From Azolla caroliniana (lineage: Eukaryota; Polypodiophyta): a stretch of DNA of 64,000 nucleotides. Position 1 is the stretch's first letter. Every line of letters begins with the position of its first letter. Positions 25,379 to 37,378 of this stretch are shown here, piece by piece. The notes under the pieces were generated by a model. That model made no database searches. It worked only from the letters and a program-made list of their open reading frames with translations, and was not told the origin of the DNA. The stretch lies in contig JBHGNT010000017.1 in assembly GCA_043228905.1 (NCBI GenBank), positions 4,588,001 through 4,652,000 of the forward strand, in the 5' to 3' direction. Both the position numbers and the translations under genes were made by a program.

Positions 25379-25806
25379 CTGAAATATGAAATAAGTTCGG
25401 GAATTCTTCACATTATTCTTCAGTCCAACCATCATATTATTTAGGAAGATGTTGTCGGTGTATGCATCTAAAGTTACTACCCAAAATCATCTTGTGTTTG
25501 TTTAGGGTGGGATCCATTATCTTGTTGACACATTTTTTAGTCATTTACAATTAGTGTTGATAACTTGTTCAAGTTTTGTGGTTTTAGGTCTTCTGTACTG
25601 AAGGTTATTATCACACAAAATCATACCATATTTGATTTCATTGTGTTCCTAATATAATGTTTATTGCATTCAACCATGCTTATTACATAGTATTAGTGCA
25701 TACAACAAAATGGGAAATGGCTGAACTCATATAATTATGACTTCATATATCACCTACTGGAAAACAGCTGTGCCCCTTCATATATATTAATGGTGCATGT
25801 GCGCGT

Positions 25807-25839
<33 letters not shown>

Positions 25840-28104
25840 ATACGGGCACTTGGATAGCATTGCATTATGGTTTGGACAAACATGTATGTGCATAATATAC
25901 ACTGTAGACTCTAGTAATACAATTGAAGAAAATGATTTGATGGTTTTTGTTCTATTTAGATTTCAGGACATGCATACACTTGGATAACATTGTGTTACTG
26001 TTTTGACATATATATACATGCGAATACACTAGTCGTATGATTGAAGCAAATGATTTGATGGGTTATTGTTCTATTTAGTTGTCAGGATTTTGATTATGTT
26101 TATTCTCTATTGGGACCAGACCATAAAACCTCGTGCTAATATCATAGGTCTATGATTGTGCAAATTATTTTCATGTGTAAACTGTTCTCCTTAAATACTA
26201 AGCACTTTCATGCTGAATGTTTTGATATGAGAAACTTGTCTGCAAATTTATTGATTGGATTAATTCACAAGGTTTTAATCTAAGCTTAGAATTGGGTTAT
26301 AGGACTAGAGTGGCATGAATGGCCATTTGTTTTTGTTTTGTCATGTGGCCAAGTTTTTTGGCAGATTTAGGTAGGGTATTCCATCTTGCAATTGTTTTTT
26401 TGCTGCAAATCTCAACGATTAACTAAATCAAGATATCAAGTTGGAGTTGGATATTTGAAGAATTGTCGTGGATTTTGAAAAAAAATTGCTGTCAAAACCA
26501 TATCAGGTGTTGCATAGGACACTTGAAACCATGTAATGACTTAAGAAACTAATAATTGAATTATACTCATAATTAAAAGGATCTCCATTGTTTGCATTCC
26601 AACTTTCTTTGGACAAAGTCAATATGGCTCGTCAATGCCTACCAGTTCATGCAGAGTTAATTAATATGATGGAAGGATATTGGCTTTAGTACTAGGAATC
26701 ATAGTGGGTTACCAATTGTATATCCTAATGGCTAGTTCTAACGGACATCAAGATTGTGGCAAAGGTCACATATTCAATCTAACTCACGTAATCAACTCTT
26801 AAAACCCAAGTTTGATAATAAAAGCTAGGACATTAGTGGTTAACCAATGACCTTATGTAGAAAATACTTTTGCAGTCTTAAGTGATTATTTTCAGGATGT
26901 GCTAGAGTCATTTGCGTAATGAGAACATGATCAAGTTACCATGAGGCCCAATTGGTAAATTATGAAGATAATTGCACAAAATGTAAGGGGATCTTGTTGT
27001 CCCTCGAGGATGTATGCTATGCGGAGAACTATTTCCACTTGTCAATGGGATGTACATTGTATGGTATAGTGGAGCATACTCATCATGTTAAGGCTAGGTG
27101 TTCCTTTTAGCATAAGGGATACCATGTACATTATGTCAAAGTTAATGGAGTACATTACTTTGGTGTGGTTTTAACTTCCTATTGTGAGATATAGGTTGAG
27201 ATTTGTGATGGTTTAAAATGATGTGCATGGAAGAATCCGATTGGTCAAGGTCAACATGAGGAGAAAGGACATCACCCATCGGCATTTATACACTAATTAA
27301 TGGCATTCAATGCGTTGAGCTTTCATGATCCGTATACCAAATTCTTCGTCTTGGGTGATTAATATTTTTGCTAGGTGATTAAAGATTTTAATTTGTGCAC
27401 TAATATGAAGCACAAAGAGAGGTTTGGGATTATTTGCAGTACAAGATGGAAAGTATGATTCATTTAGTTAGATTAATGGAACAAATCATCATTACACCTT
27501 TCAATCTACACAACATAGATCAATATGAAGTTAGTTGGATCATATGTGCAATCCATGATGAGGCATTCTGCCTATAAGTGGTGATGATGTAAATGTGGAA
27601 GATATGCAACATTTCATAATTTTTTGCTTGTTTTGGAATGTACTTATCAATTGTGGATGATTTTTCACCTTGACTTAGAAAGCATTCCCTTGGTTTACCT
27701 CTTCCATTTGTGGTCATGATCATTTTCTCCAAGCTATGAAACAATTGGTAAGAGGGTTTGCAATTCAAGTCAAAGTTCATGGTGGCCATGCATGAGATAT
27801 TTGTCTCTCTAATATGCAATAGTTTACTTGTCAATACAAGGTTTTCCATGCATTGAAATTTGATATATACAAAGAAAACATGACACTCTCATCCAATAAT
27901 TATAGCCATATGTAGTACATTTTTTATGTTCCTCTAGATATATCATGTATTACTCCCTATGTAAGTAAGCTCAACAACACCTTGGTGTGTAACTCCTCTA
28001 GGGTTTGTTGATAATTTGATTTCTGATGGACAACTCTTTTAGGTCAATAATTCTTGCTTAGATGAGACAAGCTCGATTGATGTTATTTACAACAATCAAG
28101 GAGT
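25379..28104. other. Intergenic stretch, no recognisable gene
   Basis: AT-rich sequence after the methyltransferase stop, with a CA microsatellite (about 25807-25837). A 'gatttgatgg' phrase occurs twice (about 25935 and 26051) within a loose duplication. No open frame carries a motif I know. Sequence around 26990-27300 has a faintly protein-like look in broken frames but cannot be assigned. Confidence 0.55.
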
Positions 28105-29110
28105 AGGTTGCCTAGTGAGTTCTGATGACCTAAGGAGAAAACATAAATGAAGATGAGGTGGAATGCATCTTTTTAATTTGTTTTTGATGATAAAGCACCT
28201 TTTGAGATGGAATTACAATTATTATTTTTTAAGGTTTTTATCGAGAAACTTAAAGTCCTCTTGGTATTGCGCTGAAGTGTGGAGTTCTAGTAAGATGCCT
28301 AAAACATGGAAATTTTATATAATCAAGCTTCTATCAAAGCTTGTCTCTCATTCTGTTTGGTATTGGAGATCAATATCGTTAATTAGTGGGTCGTATAAGA
28401 TTATTACCAAAATAATTGATATTGACTTCGAATGATGTTATCTTCTATTGTCCACCTATACAAAAGGAAATTCTTGTTAGCAAAGACATTCCTCACAATT
28501 ATTTGAATGTACAAATGGTTGTAGATTATTGTAAAGAATCAAAACAAGAAATTGTAATGACACAACTAGAGATAGTTAAGACACACAATAATGCAAGTTG
28601 GTTATCTATTGCCCAACTTATGTCGCACATGGGTTTTGATGCAATGATGTAATGCCTCACTTTTATGTCAAGATTAGGTGTAGTGTCACATATTGTGCTA
28701 AATGGTGGAGTGACTAGGGTGACACCTATGAAACGATCGATTTAATTGGGATGCCACTTGAGTTCATGATTGTTTGTCATTACTACTCACCCAAATCTTG
28801 TTTACGATGCATAATATGGAAAAAATGTGGGGAAGTTGTTGGAATTGGTCTCTCGTTAGGGACATAGTTGATAACTCATGCATTGGTGGATGGCCCATTC
28901 TCCTTCTTGAAACCTTTACATGATATTATAGCTAAAGCCTTGGAAATGTGGTATTGCATGAGGGGGGGGGTTACATTGCCACATGACTCTCTCGTGATTA
29001 TAGTATGGACAATGAGAATGGCTCTTTTCTATTGTCATGTTATTTTAAATAGTACATACATACTACATTCACTCTCCCATGTTACAGTTATCAACAGTCG
29101 AGCCTCTTGA
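28105..29110 (+). pseudogene. Decayed LINE (L1-like) reverse transcriptase
   Basis: Broken frames in order match the order of blocks in plant L1-type reverse transcriptases: DDLRRK...EDEVEC...DDKAP (28115-28200), PKTWKFYIIKLL...WRSISLISGSYKIITKI (28290-28425), MVVDYCKESKQEIVM...ASWLSIAQLMSHMGF (28509-28640), RLGVVSHIVLNGGVTRVTP (28671-28735) and ITHALVDGPFSFLKPLHDIIAKALEM (about 28868-28950). The frame changes at least twice and stops interrupt it. The expected first catalytic block (D..KAYD) reads EIVKTHN, and the FADD box reads LVDG, so the catalytic aspartates are lost. No endonuclease domain or poly-A tail was identified. A dead retrotransposon fragment. Confidence 0.8.
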
Positions 29111-29540
29111 AACTCTTTCAACAAACAACTGTTTCGGGAGTAGTTTTCCTCGCGCTATTGAAGGGCTTCTCGAAGATGAACCGTGCATATCATGATTCGG
29201 TTCGCGCATATCATTATTCGATCCCGTGGTACTTAGCTCAACATTCACACTCCCCTGTTACAATTATCGGCACTTGAGTCCCTTGAACCTCTTTCAACGG
29301 ACAACTGTTTTGAGAGTAGTTTTCCTCGAGTTATTGAAGGGCTTCTCGAAGATGATCCGTGCATATCATTCTTCGATCCGTGGTGCTTAGCTCAACATCA
29401 CTCTCCCTTGTTACTATTATAAGCAATCGAGTCTCTTGAAACTCTTTCAATGGACAACACTTTCGAGAGTAGTTTTCCTTGTGTTATCGAAGGGCTTCTT
29501 GAAGACGATCCGTGCATATCATGATTCTCGATACATGGTA
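29071..29540. repeat. Three-copy tandem repeat, unit about 140-176 bp, after the LINE fragment
   Basis: Units begin at 29071, 29247 and 29400 with actctcccntgtta. Each carries gtcgagcctcttgaaa-like, gagtagttttcctcg, gaagggcttctcgaagatga and ccgtgcatatcat blocks. Unit 1 has an extra internal copy of the cgcatatcatnattcg phrase, making it longer. The array starts inside the last recognisable LINE frame, so it may derive from the element's 3' region, or may simply have expanded next to it. Confidence 0.85.
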
Positions 29541-29814
29541 CTTCCATAGACAGATTGTGTTCAACATTTAGCTCCATTTATAAATTATGATGCATGTCAA
29601 AAAGTTAAGCCAAATTGGAGGAAATTTACAAAGAATTTGGGGGGGAGGGGCTAGTTTTGGTATTTCAAAGAAATGAGAGGATAGTTTTGATAGTTTCTGT
29701 TTTCCTTCAATTCCTTCCTTCCTTTGGGCGAGCAGAGAACAGAGACAGAGACAGAGACAGAACACTACCTCCACACACAAACAGAACAGAACAGAACAGA
29801 AGACAGACGAGACG

Positions 29815-32800
29815 ATGCTGTTGCGCATCAGAAGCCGCGATGGGTTGGAGAGGATCAACATCGATCCCTCCTCATCTGTTGCTCAGCTACAGGAATCCAT
29901 AGCTTCCAACCTCGGAGTCCCTGTGCCTTCTCAGGTCATCTCACTCAACCAATCCTTGCTCCTTGCAAAAGACACTTCTTCTGCTTCGTCCTTCCAGGAC
30001 CTAAAAGATACATCGGCCCCTCTATCTTCTCTGGGTCTCTCCAATGGCTCTGTGCTATTCTTGTTCTATGAAGGAGAACGCCCAGTTGCTGGACCTACCG
30101 TTACACCCTCCGGTTTCTATGGGAAGAAGATGACTATCGAGGATCTGATTGCTCGTCAGATGAGAATAGAAAGGCAAGAGAACCCACATTGTTCTTCTGT
30201 CTCTTTCGATCGCGATGCGGCTAGCACTTTCCAACACTATGTAAATGAAACGTTAGCTTTTGCAATCAAAAGAGGTGGCATCATGTATGGTACCGTGGAT
30301 GAGAAGAATGATGTCTCAGTCGAATTTATATATGAACCTCCTCAACAAGGTACCGAAGATAACTTAGTGTTGTTAAGAGATCCGGACGAAGAAAAGCAAG
30401 TAGATGCCATAGCTATGGGTCTAGGTATGAGGAAAGTAGGTTTCATTTTCTCCCAGACATTGAGCCAAAACAGGAGTGATTATACTCTTTCGGGTCTTGA
30501 GATTCGGCAAGCTGCACAGCTTCATGCTGAGAATGAGTTTAATGCATGGGTTACAGGAATTGTAAAGCTCGAGGTTAATACCGATGATGGTAGTGCGGAT
30601 GTCCATTTTGAAGCTTTTCAATTGAGTGATCAATGTATAAAGTTGTGGAAGGATGGTTGGTTTGCTGATGATTTTTCTGATCTTGATCCAAAGTTATCTC
30701 GCATGAACAAGGATGTTGTTGTTCTCGGGAAGGACACTCGGGATGTGGATAATGACTTCTTCTTGGTGCTCGTGAAGATATTAGATCATCAGGTACACCT
30801 TTCTTCATATAAGAAAATGTACGCCTTAGTATGTTTTTTAGGTTTTGGACCTCATGGGATATTTTACTAAGCTAGGAAAAAAATGTTACTTTTAGAAACA
30901 GTGCTCTGACTTGTACTATTCTGGCAAGAAACAGGACGAAGTAGGAATATATCTTCTCTCTCCCTCTCTCAACTAGCAGAAGGAAACAACCTGATAAACA
31001 AATGAAGCTGAATTTGCCTAGTGGCTCACCCAGCAAACAAAAATTGTGGTTACATTATTTGATTAGTCAATAAATTAGGTATTCGTATCTAATAAAGTAA
31101 GTATACCTATGGAGATGAAGATGCATTAAGAAATATTAGTTTTTTATACTATGTCAATTGCAATGTAAATTTACTTTTACATTAAGTGACTTCTACTATG
31201 TATAATGGATGATCATGACTATCTAGAACATCTTGTAATTTAGGAATTGGTGCTAATAGAAGTTTCATAGCATTCTTTAGTGTTGCCATGGAGTAGAGAT
31301 TTTCAATCTTTAAGAGACTTGGAGATGCCTAGCACCTTGATTGGACTTTTTTAGAATTATAATGCGTGAATTTTTATGGTTGCTATTCTGGCTTGTGAAT
31401 GGGGTCCATCCACTCTAGCAGGTTATGTCATCTAAGCGATCGCTATCAGACCTAGAACCCGGGTCCAACAGGCATGTTTGGAGTGATGACACAGTTAAAA
31501 TTCGAAGTGGATTTGTGTGACCGCAATGGATACATTTATTGTTGACATTTATGTCAAGGGTGTCTACATAAATAGTAATGAGGTGTGTGAAAGGCAGCAT
31601 AATTTGACCCTTCATGTTAGCCTCATACATACAAAAATAATAATGTGTGTGAAAGGCCAAGCTATTTGTGGTAGTCCTTAGTGTGTGGAAGTTGATTTGG
31701 GGGCTCAATGGAAAATTTTCTAGGGAAAGAAGGGGCTGCCAGCTTCCATTGTTATTTCCTTCTGAATCATTAGGGTTTTTTTACCTCCCTTCTAAATCAG
31801 AAATTAGGGTTTCTGATATATCATGGGAATCTTTATGATTTGTGCTAGTATGGTTTTGAACAGCTGGGGCAACTCACCTGGGATGCTCCTGCGGGTTCCT
31901 GATACTTGTTTTGTGCTGGCTGAAATGCTCTTTTCATGAAGTATTTTGCTCTTTTCATGAAATGCTCCTGCTGGTTCCTGATCCAAGTTTTGATACAAGC
32001 TGCACTCTTACACCTTTATAATATATATTTGTTTCAGTTTGAAATTCAAATATCAATTTGACATACTGTGTATCAGTTCTTGAATCACATTTTCTTAGAA
32101 GCAGTTGGCAACTAATAAAGACATGACCCAAAATAAGTGTGCCTTGCTATGGGCATTATACATAGTAGGGCAGTGAGCATGTATGGGCTTTTCAGGCTAT
32201 ATCCGGATACAGACCTAGAACACGCCCTCTGGAAGTGGAACTAAGTGTCCGGAATATGCAATGTGCCAAGGTAAGAGTGTCTGGAACAGGATAGTCATCA
32301 TCACGTACAAAGAGTGTCTTTGGTCCATGCACAAATGCCTCTTCTTTCCTTAGGTGTTCTTATTAATTTGTGAAGTCCATTAGAGGCTTTCACCTTGCAC
32401 CCATCAAATTAAGTATGGTGCAATTGGTGCTCAATTAATGTGATCACTGATCATACACGTTTATGTTGCAAACTTTATCAGTCATCCAGTTGTAGATATG
32501 ATTTGGTTTGGCTCAAGCATGAAGTAATACTTGAATAGTGTTCTTGTTTTCGATTATCTGGTCGCCAAGAAATAATTGATGTTCTTCTTTCCTTAGGTGT
32601 TCTTATTAATTTGTGAAGTCCATTAGAGGCTTTCACCTTGCACCCATCAAATTAAGTATGGTGCAATTGGTGCTCAATTAATGTGATCACTGATCATACA
32701 CGTTTATGTTGCAAACTTTATCAGTCATCCAGTTGTAGATATGATTTGGTTTGGCTCAAGCATGAAGTAATACTTGAATAGTGTTCTTGTTTTCGATTAT

Positions 32801-33097
32801 CTGGTCGCCAAGAAATAATTGATGTGGCCATAATGTTTGCAGGGAAGCTTATCATGCTCATTCCCGGTGGAGAATCGGCTCATTTTACCGACATTGCGAG
32901 ATCTCAAGGTGCACTTGGATCGGACAAAGAGCCTGGAATTAGTGAAACGTATCTCAGATTTCCATTTGCTTTTGCTCCTTGCTAAATTTCTCGATGTTAA
33001 CCAGGAGCTTCCTCACTTGGCTGAGGCAGTTCGGATCCAAGACCCAATCCCTGAAGGTTATTGGATCATTATTGATTCACTTGCAAATAGCTCATGA
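29815..33097 (+). CDS. NPL4: NPL4-like cofactor of CDC48/p97
   Basis: NPL4 with UFD1 recruits ubiquitylated proteins to the CDC48 ATPase for extraction and degradation. Two exons: 29815-30792 and 32843-33097. They give 1233 nt (410 aa), close to the roughly 413 aa of the Arabidopsis proteins as I recall them. Seen: N-terminal ubiquitin-like fold (MLLRIRSRDGLERI... to VLFLFYEGERP, about 1-86); the plant NPL4 phrase KMTIEDLIARQMRIERQE; then the MPN-like core with FQHYVNETLAFAIKRGG, YGTVDEKNDVSVEFIYEPPQQG, VDAIAMGLGMRKVGFIF and VDNDFFLVLVKILDHQ. Exon 2 supplies the C-terminal SDFHLLLLLAKFLDV region. The intron interrupts directly after DHQ and is in phase 0. Complete. Reading past the donor would give a 351-residue truncated form, which I do not believe. 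Confidence 0.97.
32341..32824. repeat. Apparently identical 243-bp tandem duplication in the NPL4 intron
   Basis: Copy 1 (32341-32583) and copy 2 (32584-32824) both run from cttctttccttaggtgttct to gccaagaaataattgatg, and I see no difference between them. The second copy ends 18 bases before the exon 2 acceptor AG (32841-32842). The duplicated block includes an acceptor-like ccttag|gtgttc. Confidence 0.95.
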
Positions 33098-34745
33098 AGT
33101 TTTAATATGATCGTAGGGAGAAACTGCAAGTCTAATTTCCATTTAGTTGAACTGTGCTCAGAAACGGGAAAGGATATTTTTGCTACCATACTCTTTTTAA
33201 CTGTTGCTATAAGGTTATTCCATATTTATAATGACAAGGCTTATATGATAACATAGAGCTCACATAAGTTATGCTATACAAAGATGTTGAAACTCTGTCA
33301 AATAAAAAGAATGTCGGTGTTAGAGCTCTAGCAAGGAGGAACCCCATGTTTGCATTTGATTGATCACCCATTGTAAAGACCATTTTATTTGAAAGTATTA
33401 ATGCTATTATGATCCTAATGAGCATGTACTGACATCTTATTTGACAAGATTATGTAACTCGAATATTGTAAGGAAATTCGATTATGGTAAGGAGGTGTTT
33501 GCATTTGATTGATCACCCAGTGCCCTAATGAGCATGTACTGACATCTTATTTGACAAGATTATGTATAACTTGAATATGGTACGGAAATTCGATATTAGC
33601 CAACATTTCTTGTCAAAGTTTATGTTGATTGCTCGTCGGATGATAATGATAACTCTTGAAAGAGATCTTCATTCTGCTCTGTATTTCAACTTGAGGGCTA
33701 AGGCAAGGGATTGGGTTTGTACGTCCAATATATACGTCTTTTACTCTTGTTCTTTTGCTTTACAAATGCTTTAACGAGACCTTCATTGTTATCGTCTTGG
33801 GTTTCAACTTCAAACCAAAACTGAGACATCAAACTTGGATGTTCAATGAGGTGTCCTATTATTACCCTATTGTGTAATCATGTGGGTGAGCTACCATAAT
33901 TGATTAAATATATGTAAACTCTAGATGTTAGGGCCTCAAAAGAGAAAACCTTTTAATTCAGGGCAAATTTTTATTGGAATTTGAACTATTTTTATCATTC
34001 TGCATCTTGATTTGTCCCAAGTAGAATACATGAAGAAAATATTTGAGGTAAGAGTAGGTGCTATGAAAATATGCAACTCAGTGTCACTACCTACTCTACA
34101 TGCATTACACCGCAACATGGCCCCTTGTTGGCCAAGCGGAGAAATTAGGAAAACTAGGTTGACATCTCATATATATGTTATGTCATTGGCAATAGCAAGA
34201 TGCTTTACAAACTTTCTTTCCACTGAGAGGAGTCCCATATATTACACTGGCTCATTTGACCTCAAATTTCTGTGGACCGTATCCAAACTATATAAATTTG
34301 CAATTTCACCACATTGTGTCTACGATTTTGTTGGCAATACACCAATCTTTAACTTATTTGCTTGAGCATGTAGCTAAGGTCACTCTAATCCATTCTTTTA
34401 TGAAGGGAGGCCACTAGGTAGTAAACGAGTTCATTTTGGATTGGGGATAGTGAAGCTATTGAATCTATTCTAACAACATTTCCATTAATCAAGAGTAATC
34501 GCCCAACACACAACCAACTCCTTCGCGAAACCTTCGTTGATGGGTCTAATCATATATCACATATAGACAGTGGGCACAAAAAATTTGAATGGGAGCACGT
34601 CTGCGGAATTTGTCTACGAGTAATACATGGATTTGGGACCTTATGGATGGTGGTCATTCATTCTACTTGTGTATCTTTGTGCCTCGGACAATAGGCCATG
34701 TTGAAATGCAAATGCTGCCATGCCAAGGATATGTATGAGGTATGT
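33098..34745. other. Intergenic, no recognisable gene; local partial duplication
   Basis: After the NPL4 stop, a phrase ending gagcatgtactgacatctta...ttgacaagattatgta occurs at about 33418-33455 and again at about 33531-33568. Between them, a gtttgcatttgattgatcac block repeats one at about 33349. The rest is AT-rich with short open frames that I cannot assign. Confidence 0.6.
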
Positions 34746-35400
34746 ATGTACGTCATGTATATGCATGGACATTCATTTATTTACCTATTTAGTCTACTTA
34801 ATATGTACATATAACAATCAGGAACCGCGAAACCCCAGTGTAACGGCTTAATGGTTTCAATAGTAAAAAACCGCGATTTAAACGGTTTAACGGTTTTTTA
34901 TTTTTATTTTTAAAAAAATTTAAAAATTTAAAAATTTAAAACAAATTCTAAAAAAATTTAAAAATTGTTTTTAAACAATCTTTTCATTTTTAGACCTTAT
35001 TCTCACATTTTAGGAACATCTTAGAAATTTTTAATTTAAAAAAATATGAAATATTATAAATTTTAAAAAATAAAAAATAAAAAATTTGACCTATGTTAAA
35101 AACCGAAATCGAACCACGAAACCGCGGTTTTTACGGTTTAACGGTTTGGAAAAGTTTACAGGTTTGGGTTAACGGTTTCGTGGTTCGGTTCGGTTCAAGT
35201 TTAAACAAATTTAAAACGGTTCGGTTTGGACCATCTCAAACCGAACCGAACCGTTGCCGATTGTACAGTACATATACATATGTCATGTATGTATGCATGT
35301 AAATGTAAATGTAAATGTATGTATGTATGTACGTATGTATATATGTATCATGTATGTATATGTGTGGACATTCATTTATTTACCTATTTATTCTACTTAA
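34746..35400. repeat. Direct 55-bp repeats flanking the fold-back element
   Basis: A segment reading tggacattcatttatttacc then tattta(g/t)tctacttaa, preceded by gtatatgca/gtatatgtg, occurs at about 34746-34801 and again at about 35345-35400. It lies just outside the fold-back element on both sides. Tetranucleotide atgt/gtat repeats (about 35280-35350) fill the gap on the right. Confidence 0.8.
34800..35282. mobile_element. Fold-back element rich in AACCGAACCG / CGGTTT motifs
   Basis: The left end reads tatgtacatataacaatcag then gaaccgcgaaacc. The right end, read in reverse complement, begins tatgtatatgtactgtacaatc and continues into cggcaacggttcgg. The ends are thus imperfect inverted copies of each other. 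Inside are repeated aaaccgcg-tttaaacggtttaacggtttt blocks, in direct orientation near 34868 and 35119, and an inverted ggtttcgtggtt near 35176. The centre is nearly pure A/T. No coding sequence. A non-autonomous DNA transposon, possibly hAT-like, is likely; I could not define a clean target duplication. Confidence 0.45.
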
Positions 35401-35476
35401 TAAATAAATAAATAAATGATTTATTTATCTATTTATGCAGAATATACATACATTCCCTCCCGCATCAGATCAGAGA

Positions 35477-35584
35477 CTTCTTCGTCTTCTTCTTCTTCTT
35501 CTTCTTCTTCTTCGTCTTGAGCCACTGCGAACCATCGATCGATCGATCGACAGACAGACAGACAGACACAGGAACAGCAGAGAA

Positions 35585-35615
<31 letters not shown>

Positions 35616-35617
35616 CT
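35477..35617 (+). repeat. Stacked microsatellites in the RanGAP leader
   Basis: In 140 bases just before the RanGAP ATG lie a TTC run (about 35477-35517), ATCG repeats (about 35534-35550), GACA repeats (about 35549-35567) and a GA run (about 35590-35614). The GA run ends three bases before the start codon. They are probably in the 5' untranslated leader. Confidence 0.85.
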
Positions 35618-35672
35618 ATGGCGAGCTCAGCGCCCGCCTTTTCACGACCTTCCTCTGTTGATCTCCCCTCTT

Positions 35673-35719
<47 letters not shown>

Positions 35720-37378
35720 TCTCCTTCTCCTTCTCCCTTCATTCCCACCTCTTCCTCCTCTTCCTCTCCTCGCGACACCTTCCCTTCCATCCGCCTGTGG
35801 CCACCAAACCCTACCACTCGATCTACCCTCGTGCACAAGCTCTCCGACCACCTCTCCTCCGTCACTTTCTTCTCCGAACGCTATGGCCAGATTGGCGCGG
35901 ATGAAGCCTCCCTTCATGCCCAGCGCATCGAGCAAGAGGCTTTCCTGGCTGCTTCTCAGAACGCTGACCTTGTTGAAACCTCGGACATCGCTGTGGTTCA
36001 GTTCTATGCCAAAGAAGCCAGCCGACTTATGCTTGAATGCTTAAAGAAAGGCCCAACTTCTGCTGAAGGACCTCAAGAAACGCAGAAGATCGAGACGTTC
36101 TTTGACATCTCTGCTGGAGACAGAGATTTCCTCACGGAAGCTTCAGTTCAAGAGCTTCTGAAACCTCTTGCTGCTCCTGGAAATGCTTATTCCGGTATCT
36201 GTTTCAGCAACAGAAGCTTCGGTGAGGATGCTGCCAAGGTTGCTGCTAAGGTCTTGGAGACGATAAAATCACAACTTATCCATGTCAATCTCGCTGATAT
36301 AGTTGCTGGTAGGAATGAAGAAGAAGCACTCGCTGTAATGTCTATCTTTTCTTCTGCTCTGAGCGGTAGTAACTTGAAATACTTGAATCTTTCTCACAAC
36401 GCCCTCGGAGAGAAGGGAATTAGGGCCTTCTCTGAACTTCTTACATCTCAAAAGTCCTTGGAAGAGCTTTACTTCATGAATAATGGTATATCTGAGGAGG
36501 CTGCCATAGCTATACGAGATCTCCTCCCATCGTCTGCAAATCTGAGAGTTTTGCATTTCCACAACAACATGACTGGTGATGATGGAGCCATAGCTCTGGC
36601 TAATCTTGTGAAGGAAGCTGCTCTACTAGAAGATTTCAGGTGCTCTTCTACCAGAATTGCAAGTGAAGGAGGAATTGCGTTATCGCAAGCTTTAATGGCT
36701 GGATCTGGTTTGAAAAAGCTTGATTTGCGTGATAACCCCTTCTGTGTAGAAGGAGCTATTGCCTTAGCCAAGACTTTGAAGCAACATTGTCATCTGAAGG
36801 AATTATATTTGAGCTATCTCGGTCTTGAGGATGAAGGAACAATAGCAATTCTTGAAGCCTTGGAAGAAAGTGGCTCTGATCTTGAAGTTCTTGACCTTGC
36901 AGGAAATGACATTACTGTGTCTTCTGTGCCCAAGCTCGCCAGTTTCATTGCATCGAAACCAAAACTTATCAAGTTGAATCTCTCTGAGAATGAACTTGAA
37001 GACAGAGGTGTTGTTACAATCTGTAATGTGCTTGGAAAAGGTCATGAAGACTTGGTTGAGCTTGATCTGAGTGAAACTAACATTGGAAGGATTGGAGCAT
37101 GTGCTGCTGCTGAAGCTATATCTCTGAAATCTGGATTCAAATTATTGAATCTTAATGGAAATCATATCTCTGAAGCTGGTATAGAAGCTCTGAAGGATTT
37201 GTTGCAAAAGGGGAGACATGGTGGTACTTCCGTTCTGGGAACATTAGAGGAAAATGATGAGAATGAAGTGGCTGATGGTGAAGAAGAAGAAGATGATGAT
37301 GATGATGATGATGGAAAAGAAGCTGAAAATGGTGATAGTGATGAATTACAAGCTCAGTTTCGGAAGGTTAAGGTATAG
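35618..37378 (+). CDS. RanGAP1: Ran GTPase-activating protein with plant WPP domain
   Basis: RanGAP stimulates GTP hydrolysis by Ran at the nuclear envelope and, in plants, at the division plane. Single-exon CDS, 586 aa. Seen: low-complexity N-terminus with a (Pro-Ala)n tract at 20-34 encoded by gctcct repeats; a WPP domain (LWPPNPTTRSTLVHKLSDHLSSVTFFSERYG, WPP at 61-63), which targets plant RanGAP to the nuclear rim; then a curved leucine-rich-repeat domain (about 200-545) with repeats such as LKYLNLSHNALGEKG, LKKLDLRDNPFCVEG, LEVLDLAGNDI and LIKLNLSENELEDRG; and an acidic tail with EEEEDDDDDDDD. ATG 35618 is chosen because it follows the GA leader and opens a plausible MASSAP start. The frame is open further upstream only through microsatellite. 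Longer than the roughly 540 aa of the Arabidopsis proteins, mainly at the N-terminus. Confidence 0.96.

Noticed and set aside
28868-29110. Independent 80-codon gene
   Set aside because: It aligns in order with the last blocks of the decayed LINE reverse transcriptase.
29568-30071. Overlapping frames around the NPL4 start
   Set aside because: Other-frame shadows; only the frame from 29815 carries the NPL4 domain.
35435-35617. N-terminal extension of the RanGAP frame back to 35435
   Set aside because: It is encoded by microsatellites (TTC, ATCG, GACA, GA) with no ATG in good position; the start at 35618 gives a normal protein.
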